Shown piece after piece: positions 13,800 to 19,973 of a stretch of DNA of 19,973 bases. Within the stretch, counting starts at the first letter, position 1, and every line of letters starts with the position of its first letter. Origin of the DNA: CAYNFH01 sp964396385. Its GTDB lineage: Bacteria; Armatimonadota; Chthonomonadetes; Chthonomonadales; CAJBBX01. The translations under genes were made by a program, and so were the position numbers. The notes under the pieces were generated by a model. That model ran no database searches. It saw only the letters and a program-made list of their open reading frames with translations, and had not been told where the DNA came from. The DNA lies in assembly GCA_964396385.1 (NCBI GenBank), contig CAYNFH010000117.1, positions 1 to 19,973 on the forward strand, read 5' to 3'.

Positions 13800-14830
13800 G
13801 GGCTAGCCGCTCCTCTGCCCCTGTCAAGCAGCACCGCGAAGAGCAGCATTCCGCCGCTCAGGAGCTGCTTGTCGAACTCCTGGACGCCCAGGAGTGACAG
13901 GCCGTTGTCCAGCACGCCGATGACAAGCGCGCCGAGCAGCGTGCCAGGCATGCCCCCGCGCCCACCTGCCAGGCTGGTCCCGCCCAGCACCACCGCCGCG
14001 ATGGCGTTCAGCTCGAACCCGATGCCTAGCGTGGGGTCGCCGGAGCTCACGCGTGCGGCCAGGATCGCGCCCGCGAGGCCGGCCAGAGCCCCGCACGTAA
14101 CGTAGACGGCCGCCTTCACCCGGTCCACGCGCACACCGGACAGCCGGGCTGCCTCCTCGCTTCCTCCCACCGCGTAGATGCGGCGGCCCAGCTCCGTCCG
14201 CGAAAGGAGCAGGTGTGCCGCCAAGAAAAGTGCCCCGGTGATCCAGACCGGGAGCGGGATCCCCAGTGGCTCCCCCGCCGCGCCCCCGCCGAGCCGGGTG
14301 AATGCGTCCGGTAATCCCGTTATTGGCCGCGCCTGCGTCACCTTAAGAGCCGCCGCACGCGCGATGGCCAGCATGGCAAGGGTAGCGATGAAGGGGGCCG
14401 CACGCAGCCGCGTAATCACGGCGGCATTGATCGCGCCGGCCGCCAGGCCTGCGGCCACTCCGGCCAGGATGCCGGCCAGGAGCGCCGCCCCGGGTGCATG
14501 AGTCGCCGCCGCGGCCGCTGCCACGGCGCCGGCAGCCAGTACGGAGCCTACGGAGAGGTCGATGCCGCCGGAAAGGATGACCAGCGTGAGTCCGACTGCC
14601 AGCACGCCGTTGACGGAGATCTGCTGCCCGATGTTGAGGAGGTTTCGCTTGGTGAGGAAGATGTGGTCTCGGGAGACGGCGCCGAAGTAGATACAGAGGC
14701 CCAGCAGGATCAGGAGGACGCCGTAGCGGCTGATCCAGGTGATAGGTGATGGGTGATGGGTGATGGATGGGTGCCCGGTGTCGCCGCGTCGCACAGTCGC
14801 TGCGTCGCCGCGTCCGGATTCATCCCTCAT
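13796..14830 (-). CDS. sugar ABC transporter permease, RbsC type
   Basis: This 344-residue permease belongs to the BPD_transp_2 family (ribose, xylose, galactose and inositol importers). The family signature GLTLVILSGGIDLSVGS is at about 80-96, with GGTSLAGGRGGMPGTLLGALVIGVLDNGL near the end and about eight to ten helices. The first 31 residues (MRDESGRGDAATVRRGDTGHPSITHHPSPIT) are encoded by three repeat arrays and have no counterpart in typical RbsC. There is no later start before the first helix, so some of this must be translated. The ATG lies 23 bases after the ATPase stop in a GGATGAG ladder that supplies both SD-like and ATG sequences. Substrate unknown. Confidence 0.92.
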   Translation of the reverse strand: MRDESGRGDAATVRRGDTGHPSITHHPSPITWISRYGVLLILLGLCIYFGAVSRDHIFLTKRNLLNIGQQISVNGVLAVGLTLVILSGGIDLSVGSVLAAGAVAAAAAATHAPGAALLAGILAGVAAGLAAGAINAAVITRLRAAPFIATLAMLAIARAAALKVTQARPITGLPDAFTRLGGGAAGEPLGIPLPVWITGALFLAAHLLLSRTELGRRIYAVGGSEEAARLSGVRVDRVKAAVYVTCGALAGLAGAILAARVSSGDPTLGIGFELNAIAAVVLGGTSLAGGRGGMPGTLLGALVIGVLDNGLSLLGVQEFDKQLLSGGMLLFAVLLDRGRGAASP

Positions 14831-14852
14831 CCCTCATTCCTCATCCTTCGCC
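14738..14852. repeat. three adjacent repeat arrays (7, 8 and 7 bp) forming the permease 5' end
   Basis: On the plus strand: GGTGATG units (14738-14765), TCGCCGCG-type units (14781-14812, four exact-length 8-bp units), and CTCATCC-type units (14819-14846). The first reads as TCACCCA on the coding strand, the same unit as before cdaR. The last reads as GGATGAG, the same family as the hairpin at 3490-3553. ATG triplets on the minus strand fall at 14844, 14837, 14830 and 14823, exactly seven bases apart. Confidence 0.88.
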
Positions 14853-14853
14853 T

Positions 14854-16365
14854 CTACTTTCCTCCGGTAGCGAGGTTCATAATCTTCTCCTGGGTGGCGT
14901 CCGCACGGGAGAGCTCTCCCGCGATCCGACCCTCGTGCATTACCAGGATGCGGTCGCTCATGCCGAGCACCTCCGGCAGCTCCGAAGAGATCATGATTAT
15001 GGCCACGCCCCGCGCCGCCAGTGCGTTCATGAGCTGGTAGATCTCCGTCTTGGCCCCTACGTCGATCCCACGGGTCGGCTCGTCGAAGATGAGCACCTTG
15101 GAGTCCGTGAAGAGCCATTTGGCGAGGACCACCTTCTGCTGGTTGCCGCCGGAGAGATTCTGCACCGTCTGGTCGATGGTCGGGGTCTTCACCTGCAGGT
15201 CCCCCACGTACTTCCGCGCCACCTCCCGCTCCCGGCCGGCCAGGATGAAGTTGAAGGCGGAGATGGCGGGAAGGTTGGCGAGGGTGATATTCTCGCGCAC
15301 CGCCATGCCGAGCACGAGTCCCTGCGCCTTTCGGTCTTCCGTCACCAGCCCGATGCCCAGGCGGATGGCGTCCTGCGGCGACCGGATCCGCACCAGTTTG
15401 CCGAACAGCTCGATGGCGCCGCTATCCATGCGGTCGGCCCCAAAGATGACCCGCGCCAACTCAGTTCGCCCCGCCCCTACAAGTCCCGCAAGCCCTACCA
15501 GCTCGCCCTTGCGAACGGTGAGGCTGATGTCGTGCAGCACACCCTTGCGGGTTACGTTGCGGACGGTCATCGCGGGCTCGCCGGGCGTCGCCGCCTCCTT
15601 GGGGATCATCTGCTTGAGCTCGCGCCCCACCATGAGGCGGATGATCTCCTCTCGCGTGACGTCTTCGATACCCTTGGTTGCGATCCAGTGGCCGTCGCGC
15701 AAGATGGTGACCCGATCGCAGATCTCGAAAATCTCCTCCATCCGGTGCGAGATGTAGATGATGCCCACGCCTTCCGAACGGAGCTGCCGCATCAGCGCGA
15801 AGAGGCTCTGCAGCTCGTGCTCCGTGAGGGTGGCGGAGGGCTCGTCCATCACGATGATGCGGCTTGCGCGTGAGGTCGCTTTCGCGATCTCCACCATCTG
15901 CTGCTGGGCCACGGAGAGCCGGTTCACGGGCCGCCGAATATTGAGCTGTACCCCGAGCTTGTCGATGATCTGCTGCGCCTCGCGGTACATGACGCCGAAG
16001 TCCACGAACCCGGGGACCCTGGCGCGGGGCTCGCGGCCGAGGAAGATGTTCTCCGCCGCGTTCAGGTAGGGCACCAGGTTGAACTCCTGGTAGATGATGG
16101 AGACGCCTAGGTCCATGGCCTTCTGCGGGCTGTCGATCTGCACCGGGTTACCGTTCAGGAGGATCTCGCCGCTGTCTTTGGCTTGCGCGCCGGCGAGGAT
16201 CTTCATGAGCGTGGACTTGCCGGCCCCGTTCTCCCCCACCAGCGCATGGATCTCGCCCGCTCGGAGCTCGAAGCTCACGTCCTCCAGCGCGCGGACGCCG
16301 GGATATGTCTTGGTGATGTGGCGCATCTCCAGCGCCAGCGGCGGCGCCGCAACAGTGGTGGACAA
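14854..16365 (-). CDS. sugar ABC transporter ATP-binding protein, RbsA/MglA type
   Basis: The 503-residue protein has two fused nucleotide-binding domains, as in RbsA, XylG and MglA. Domain 1 has Walker A GENGAGKST (44-52), signature LSVAQQQMVEIAKA and Walker B IIVMDEPSATLTEHE. Domain 2 has the degenerate Walker A GLVGAGRTEL normal for this family, signature LSGGNQQKVVLAKW and Walker B VLIFDEPTRGIDVGAK. The start is TTG at 16365, five bases after AGGAG. A 26-bp hairpin lies in the leader between the promoter and this ribosome binding site. rbsC follows; no periplasmic binding protein gene is in the window. Substrate is inferred only as a monosaccharide or inositol type. Confidence 0.95.
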   Translation of the reverse strand: MSTTVAAPPLALEMRHITKTYPGVRALEDVSFELRAGEIHALVGENGAGKSTLMKILAGAQAKDSGEILLNGNPVQIDSPQKAMDLGVSIIYQEFNLVPYLNAAENIFLGREPRARVPGFVDFGVMYREAQQIIDKLGVQLNIRRPVNRLSVAQQQMVEIAKATSRASRIIVMDEPSATLTEHELQSLFALMRQLRSEGVGIIYISHRMEEIFEICDRVTILRDGHWIATKGIEDVTREEIIRLMVGRELKQMIPKEAATPGEPAMTVRNVTRKGVLHDISLTVRKGELVGLAGLVGAGRTELARVIFGADRMDSGAIELFGKLVRIRSPQDAIRLGIGLVTEDRKAQGLVLGMAVRENITLANLPAISAFNFILAGREREVARKYVGDLQVKTPTIDQTVQNLSGGNQQKVVLAKWLFTDSKVLIFDEPTRGIDVGAKTEIYQLMNALAARGVAIIMISSELPEVLGMSDRILVMHEGRIAGELSRADATQEKIMNLATGGK

Positions 16366-16390
16366 GGAATCTCCTGGATATAAGACCGTT

Positions 16391-16458
16391 TGTAGGGGCG
16401 GCCCTGTGTGGCCGCCAGTCCGTGAAGTGGCGGGCGGCTACACAGGGCCGCCCCTACA
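16391..16458. repeat. 26-bp hairpin-forming inverted repeat in the rbsA-like leader
   Basis: Arms 16391-16416 and 16433-16458 pair along 26 positions, 25 Watson-Crick and one G-T, around a 16-base loop. The outer ends read TGTAGGGGCGGCC and its complement. If the promoter at 16480-16509 is right, the hairpin is transcribed about 15 bases upstream of the AGGAG ribosome binding site. The near-perfect arms also fit a REP/MITE-like dispersed palindrome. Confidence 0.92.
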
Positions 16459-16479
16459 CATTCCTGGGTATACGCGCCC

Positions 16480-16509
16480 ATTCTATCAGAGCGGCAAGAC
16501 GAGCGTCAA
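16480..16509 (-). promoter_or_regulatory. candidate promoter for the rbsA-rbsC-like operon
   Basis: On the minus strand TTGACG (16509-16504), 18 bases, then TAGAAT (16485-16480), both 5 of 6. Transcription would start near 16473 with a leader of about 108 bases that contains the hairpin at 16391-16458. Confidence 0.6.
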
Positions 16510-16575
16510 CGGCAGGGAAGTGGCGTCCCCGCGCGGAACATTGATGGGACGATGGTCGCAACAGGCAGAAGGATC

Positions 16576-16728
16576 GTGAAAGTTGTGGCGGGCGTGCTGC
16601 TCATGCTGGCTGCCTGGATGCTCTTGGCAAGGCCGGACCAGCGGCCGGTGGCGTACATCTGCGGCGTCGTTGGGATCCTCACCGTGATAGTGAATCTGCT
16701 CGCCTTGTGGGCGGGCGAGCGTCAATGA
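16576..16728 (+). CDS. 50-residue membrane protein with two helices
   Basis: This short frame begins GTG at 16576 after AGAAGGA; an ATG at 16552 in the same frame gives 58 residues. The protein reads MKVVAGVLLMLAAWMLL, a short polar turn (ARPDQRPVAYI), then CGVVGILTVIVNLLALWAGERQ, which is two membrane helices joined by a hairpin. It ends 18 bases before the first Gfo/Idh/MocA start, in the same direction. Codon use is like the neighbours and the hydrophobic pattern is coherent, which supports a real gene. Small two-helix proteins of this sort are often missed. No function is known; it may accompany the Tat-exported oxidoreductase. Confidence 0.6.
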   Translation: MKVVAGVLLMLAAWMLLARPDQRPVAYICGVVGILTVIVNLLALWAGERQ

Positions 16729-16746
16729 CGTGATGGAGGCATGGTT

Positions 16747-18072
16747 ATGAAGCAGGGCCAGCGACGGGGGACCATTTCGCGCCGGGAGTTCATTACGGCG
16801 TCGGCGGCCGCGGCTGCTCTGGTCGCGTCCGGCAACTACGCCCACGCGCAGGGGTCGGACCGCATACGGATAGGTCTGGTTGGATGCGGGGGCCGCGGCA
16901 GAGGCGCTCTGCAGAACGCCGTCAGCTCCGCGGATGGCGTGGAGGTTTGGGCGCTGGGCGACCTGTTCCAGGATCCCCTGGACGTCGCCAAGGGCGAGGT
17001 GGAGAAGCTCGGCTCAAAGAACGCGCTCAAGCCGGAGCACTGCTTTGCAGGCATTGACGCGTACAGACAGGTCATCGGCAGCGGGGCGAACTACATCATC
17101 CTCGCGACCCCGCCCGGCTTCCGGCCGCTCCATCTGCGCGCTGCCGTCGAGGCGGGCAAGAACGTATTCGCGGAGAAGCCCGTGGCCGTGGACGCTCCCG
17201 GCGTCCGCTCTGTCATCGAGAGCGGCGAGATGGCGCGGCAGAAAGGACTCTCCATCGTCACCGGCACGCAGCGCCGCCACCAGCAGGCGTACATCGACAC
17301 CATCCAGCGCATCCACGACGGCGCCATCGGCGAGGTCACGGGTGCACAGGTCTACTGGAACCAGGGCGGCCTGTGGAACAAGCCCCGGGAGAGCTCCTGG
17401 GGCGACCTGGAGTGGCAGATCCGCAACTGGCTCTACTTCTCCTGGCTCAGCGGCGACCACATCGTCGAACAGCACGTCCATAACCTGGACGTGGCGAACT
17501 GGGTGATGGACGGGCATCCAGTGAAAGCGCTAGGGGTAGGTGGCCGTCAAGTGCGGACGGATCCCGCGTTCGGCCACATCTACGACCACTTTGCCATCGA
17601 GTTCGAGTACCCCAATGGCGCGCGCGTGCTCAGCATGTGTCGACAGATCGACAACACGGCCTCCCGCGTCTCGGAGCGCGTGGTCGGAACCAGGGGATCC
17701 TCGGATCCGTCTGGCTCCATTCGCGGCGCCGAACAGTGGCGATACGAGGGACCCAGGCCGAACCCGTACGAGGTGGAGCATGCCGACCTCATCGCGAGCA
17801 TCCGCGCCGGAAAGCCGCTGAACGAAGCGCGCAGGGTCGCGGAGAGCACACTTACGGCCATCCTCGGCCGCGAGTGCGCCTACACGGGCGACGAGATCAC
17901 CTGGGACCAGATGCTGAACACGAAGACCACGCTCATGCCGCCGCAGGTGCTGGCCCGGCATCACGAGCCGGGCGTGAATGGCAGCACCCAGGTGCTTTTC
18001 AGCGCACCGCTGCCGGTCGCGCCGGTGGCGATGCCGGGCACCACCAAGCTTGAGCGCGAGTGGAACGGATAA
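16747..18072 (+). CDS. Gfo/Idh/MocA family oxidoreductase with Tat signal
   Basis: The 441-residue NAD(P)-dependent sugar or inositol dehydrogenase homologue has an N-terminal twin-arginine signal (SRREFI at 11-16, then ITASAAAAALVASG and AHA before the mature protein). The Rossmann domain has GCGGRGRG (46-53) and EKP (143-145), which contacts the cofactor and holds the catalytic Lys. The C-terminal domain has GDHIVEQHVHNLDVANWVM with the usual His/Asp pair. Tat export fits folding with bound cofactor before transport, as in glucose-fructose oxidoreductase. The ATG at 16747 follows GGAGG at seven bases; ATG 16741 is too close to it. A close paralogue follows 11 bases downstream. Substrate not assignable. 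Confidence 0.94.
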   Translation: MKQGQRRGTISRREFITASAAAAALVASGNYAHAQGSDRIRIGLVGCGGRGRGALQNAVSSADGVEVWALGDLFQDPLDVAKGEVEKLGSKNALKPEHCFAGIDAYRQVIGSGANYIILATPPGFRPLHLRAAVEAGKNVFAEKPVAVDAPGVRSVIESGEMARQKGLSIVTGTQRRHQQAYIDTIQRIHDGAIGEVTGAQVYWNQGGLWNKPRESSWGDLEWQIRNWLYFSWLSGDHIVEQHVHNLDVANWVMDGHPVKALGVGGRQVRTDPAFGHIYDHFAIEFEYPNGARVLSMCRQIDNTASRVSERVVGTRGSSDPSGSIRGAEQWRYEGPRPNPYEVEHADLIASIRAGKPLNEARRVAESTLTAILGRECAYTGDEITWDQMLNTKTTLMPPQVLARHHEPGVNGSTQVLFSAPLPVAPVAMPGTTKLEREWNG

Positions 18073-18083
18073 GGGAGAGCGGC

Positions 18084-19271
18084 ATGAATGCAGGGGTTCA
18101 CGTTGCGGGCAGCGACGCCATCCGGGTCGGGCTTATCGGGTGCGGCGGACGGGGTCGCGGGGCCATGCAGAACGTGGCGGAGGCGGCGGACGGCGTGCAG
18201 ATCTGGGCGCTGGGCGACGCGTTCCAGGACCGAGTGGACATGGCCAAGACCGAAGCCGCCAAAATGGGCAGCAAGAGCGCCGTCACGGACGACCGTTGTT
18301 TTGTGGGGTTGGACGCGTACCAGAAGGTTATCGGCAGCGGGGCCAACTACATCATTCTGGCCACTCCGCCCGGTTACAGGCCCCTCCATCTGCGAGCGGC
18401 CATCGAAGCAGGTAAGCACGTGTTCGCGGAGAAGCCGGTCGGCACCTGTCCCACGGGCATCCGCTCCGTGCTGGAGACGGCGAAGATCGCCGCCCAGAGG
18501 AACCTGGGGATTGTCGTGGGCACACAACGCCGGCATCAGCCGCCGTATGTTGAGACCATCGGCCGGATCCACGACGGCGCGATTGGAGCCATAACCGGCG
18601 GGCATGTCTACTGGGTGCAGGGGGACATCTGGGCCATCCCCCGCACGCCCCAGATGAGCGACGTGGAGTGGCTGATTCGGAACTGGCAGTACTTCACCCG
18701 TATGGGGGGCGACCACGTGGTGGAGCAGCACATCCACAACATAGACGTCGCCAACTGGGTCATGAATGCGCATCCGGTGAGCGCCATGGCTACTGGCGGC
18801 CGCCAGGCGCGGACACAGCCGCAGTACGGGCACATCTACGACCACTTCGCGGTGGAGTTTGAGTACCCGAACGGCGTGGTGGTGCAGAGCATGGCGGCGC
18901 AGCAGCCGGGCCGTAGCGGGCAGCGGGTGGCGGAGCGGTTCGAAGGGACGAAGGGGTGGGCGGATCCGTCGGGATCCATCCACGGCCCGGAGACGTTCCG
19001 GTACAAGGGGTCAACGCCCAACCCCTACGTCCAGGAGCACGCCGACCTCATTGCGAGCATCCGATCCGGCAATCCCCTGAACGAAGGTAAGCGGATAGCG
19101 GAGAGTACGCTCACTGCCATTATGGCCCGGGAGTCCGCCTACTCCGGCCAGGTCGTCACGTGGGACCAGATCCTGGCCTCGACGCTCGACCTGCGGCCGG
19201 ACTCCATCACGTGGGAGGACAAGATTCCGGTGCCGCCGGTTGCGATGCCGGGAACGTATAAGCTGGTGTAA
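18084..19271 (+). CDS. Gfo/Idh/MocA family oxidoreductase, no export signal
   Basis: The 395-residue paralogue of the preceding gene is alike along the whole length (VIGSGANYIILATPPG, RPLHLRAA, GTQRRHQ, RIHDGAIG, GHIYDHF, EHADLIASIR). It has GCGGRGRG (19-26), FAEKP and GDHVVEQHIHNIDVANWVM. It begins MNAGVHVAGSDAIRVGLIGCGG, so no signal peptide precedes the Rossmann fold and it should act in the cytoplasm. The ATG at 18084 follows GGGAGA; an in-frame ATG at 18060 overlaps the previous gene and adds no signal either. The insertion near the first gene's C-terminus (HHEPGVNGSTQVLF) is absent. The pair may act in sequence on the same sugar in two compartments; this is inference. Confidence 0.94.
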   Translation: MNAGVHVAGSDAIRVGLIGCGGRGRGAMQNVAEAADGVQIWALGDAFQDRVDMAKTEAAKMGSKSAVTDDRCFVGLDAYQKVIGSGANYIILATPPGYRPLHLRAAIEAGKHVFAEKPVGTCPTGIRSVLETAKIAAQRNLGIVVGTQRRHQPPYVETIGRIHDGAIGAITGGHVYWVQGDIWAIPRTPQMSDVEWLIRNWQYFTRMGGDHVVEQHIHNIDVANWVMNAHPVSAMATGGRQARTQPQYGHIYDHFAVEFEYPNGVVVQSMAAQQPGRSGQRVAERFEGTKGWADPSGSIHGPETFRYKGSTPNPYVQEHADLIASIRSGNPLNEGKRIAESTLTAIMARESAYSGQVVTWDQILASTLDLRPDSITWEDKIPVPPVAMPGTYKLV

Positions 19272-19273
19272 AC

Positions 19274-19361
19274 GAGTAAACGGGCAAATGGGTGTACTCC
19301 CCGGACTCCCCAGATATTGGGGGCGGGGACCCCTGGCGTACACTCATTTACCCATTTACTC
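19274..19361. repeat. 24-bp imperfect inverted repeat of 8-bp units, with inner G/C stems
   Basis: Arms 19274-19297 and 19338-19361 pair at 21 Watson-Crick positions plus one G-T, with two C/A mismatches. The arms read as degenerate 8-bp units (ACTCATTT, ACCCATTT on the right). The 40-base loop contains CCCC and GGGG blocks that can pair around AGATATT. It follows the last oxidoreductase gene directly, and its right arm contains the -35 element of the moxR-like promoter. Confidence 0.85.
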
Positions 19362-19375
19362 CTATACGATATACT
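19347..19375 (+). promoter_or_regulatory. candidate promoter for the moxR-like gene
   Basis: TTTACC (19347-19352), 17 bases, then TATACT (19370-19375). The -10 is 5 of 6 and the -35 4 of 6. Transcription would begin near 19382 with a leader of about 70 bases. The -35 is part of the inverted-repeat arm. Confidence 0.55.
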
Positions 19376-19451
19376 GTGACCAGGAAGGGCCGGCGGAGTA
19401 TATCAGATTGAGGCCCGCGGGCCACCCCTTGCCCCGGAAAGGACACCGCCC

Positions 19452-19973
19452 TTGGACTCGGCCGCACTTGCCGCTCGGATTCGGGCTGTAGTGGAGGCTG
19501 TCGAGACGGCAATAATCGGAAAGCGGCAGACCGTTGAAGCCGCGCTCGCCGTCCTACTCTCCAATGGGCACCTGCTCATTGAGGACATTCCCGGCGTCGG
19601 CAAGACCACGCTCGCGAAAGCTCTCGCGCGTGCCCTGGGCTGCGAGTTCAAGCGCGTACAGTTCACACCGGACCTCCTGCCTTCCGACGTAACCGGCACC
19701 TCCGTCTTCAATCAGAAGACCGGCGAGTTTGATTTTCGGCGCGGACCAGTGTTCGCCAATATCGTGCTGGCGGACGAGGTGAACCGCGCGACACCCAAGA
19801 CGCAGTCCGCGCTCCTCGAGTGCATGGAGGAGCGGCAGGTGACGATCGACGGCCTCCGCCACCCCGTGGGGGAGTTCTTCACGGCGTTCGCGACGCAGAA
19901 CCCCGTCGAGTACGAGGGCACCTACCCGCTCCCCGAGGCGCAGCTCGACCGCTTCCTCCTGAAGGTGCTCGTC
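19452..19973 (+). CDS. MoxR family AAA+ ATPase (3' end outside window)
   Basis: The frame is open for 174 codons to the right edge. It shows the MoxR/RavA-type AAA+ core: IIGKRQTVEAALAVLL (21-36), Walker A GVGKTT (48-53), the family segment FTPDLLPSDVTGTSVFNQKTGEFDFRRGPVFANIVLADEVNRA with Walker B (104-109), sensor 1 ATQNP (147-151) and PEAQLDRF (161-168). MoxR proteins act as chaperones that mature or activate metalloenzymes and envelope complexes, normally encoded with a DUF58 protein that would lie past the edge. The TTG start follows GGAAAGGA at seven bases. It has its own promoter, separate from the oxidoreductases. Confidence 0.94.
   Translation, partial: MDSAALAARIRAVVEAVETAIIGKRQTVEAALAVLLSNGHLLIEDIPGVGKTTLAKALARALGCEFKRVQFTPDLLPSDVTGTSVFNQKTGEFDFRRGPVFANIVLADEVNRATPKTQSALLECMEERQVTIDGLRHPVGEFFTAFATQNPVEYEGTYPLPEAQLDRFLLKVLV

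Noticed and set aside
14767..15873. Plus-strand frame of 368 codons over the ATPase gene
   Set aside because: The opposite strand carries an unmistakable double ABC ATPase, and this frame has no recognisable motif.
16552..16578. ATG at 16552 as the start of the 50-residue membrane protein
   Set aside because: No SD is seen before it, while the in-frame GTG at 16576 has AGAAGGA upstream; kept only as an alternative.
17961..18983. Minus-strand frame of 340 codons across the oxidoreductase pair
   Set aside because: It spans the junction of two well-supported genes on the other strand and is His/Arg/Asp-rich without a domain.

Overview
The window is GC-rich, densely packed bacterial chromosome with SD-led ATG, GTG and TTG starts. 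It carries a cdaA-cdaR pair, several sugar ABC transporters, Tat-exported Gfo/Idh/MocA oxidoreductases and a binding-protein/permease fusion. Together these suggest an uncultured free-living heterotroph, perhaps Armatimonadota or a neighbouring Terrabacteria lineage. That placement is inference from gene content only: no rRNA or tRNA gene is visible.

Layout. (1) 1-3063, minus strand: a CUT1-type sugar importer, with a lipoprotein binding protein fused to a MalF-like permease, followed through an ATGA overlap by a MalG-like permease cut by the left edge. (2) 3177-4395, minus: a small zinc-ribbon protein and a secreted NlpC/P60 hydrolase. (3) 4437-9078, plus: a promoter, then cdaA, cdaR, a polytopic membrane protein, a DUF4129-type protein and tatD, tightly spaced as one likely c-di-AMP/cell-envelope operon. 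(4) 9320-12126, minus: a near-consensus promoter followed by a MerR/excisionase-type HTH protein, a Wzm-like ABC-2 permease, a Wzt-like ATPase and a membrane-anchored helical-repeat protein. (5) 12171-13799, plus: a secreted protein of unknown function and a DUF4177-like small protein. (6) 13796-16509, minus: an RbsA/RbsC-type sugar importer with a long hairpin in its leader. (7) 16576-19271, plus: a 50-residue two-helix membrane protein and two tandem Gfo/Idh/MocA oxidoreductases, the first with a Tat signal and the second without. (8) 19347-19973, plus: a promoter and the start of a MoxR AAA+ ATPase, cut by the right edge.

The most unusual signal is not a gene. At nearly every operon boundary, and inside several coding regions, there are short arrays of degenerate 7- or 8-bp units, often with a reverse-complement array nearby so that the pair can fold into a hairpin. 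Unit sequences differ between loci but the architecture recurs. Some arrays lie in reading frame and form the N-termini of RbsC, TatD and the MalG-like permease, an alternative N-terminus of CdaR, and a loop of the sugar-binding protein. Others carry SD-like (GAGGTGA) or ATG-containing (GGATGAG) units placed to influence translation starts. This repeat family is the best candidate for something poorly described.

Functional reading: regions 1, 6 and 7 point to carbohydrate uptake and oxidation, regions 2 and 3 to wall remodelling and c-di-AMP signalling, and region 4 to export of a surface polysaccharide. All starts were chosen by reading SD motifs and overlaps by eye.
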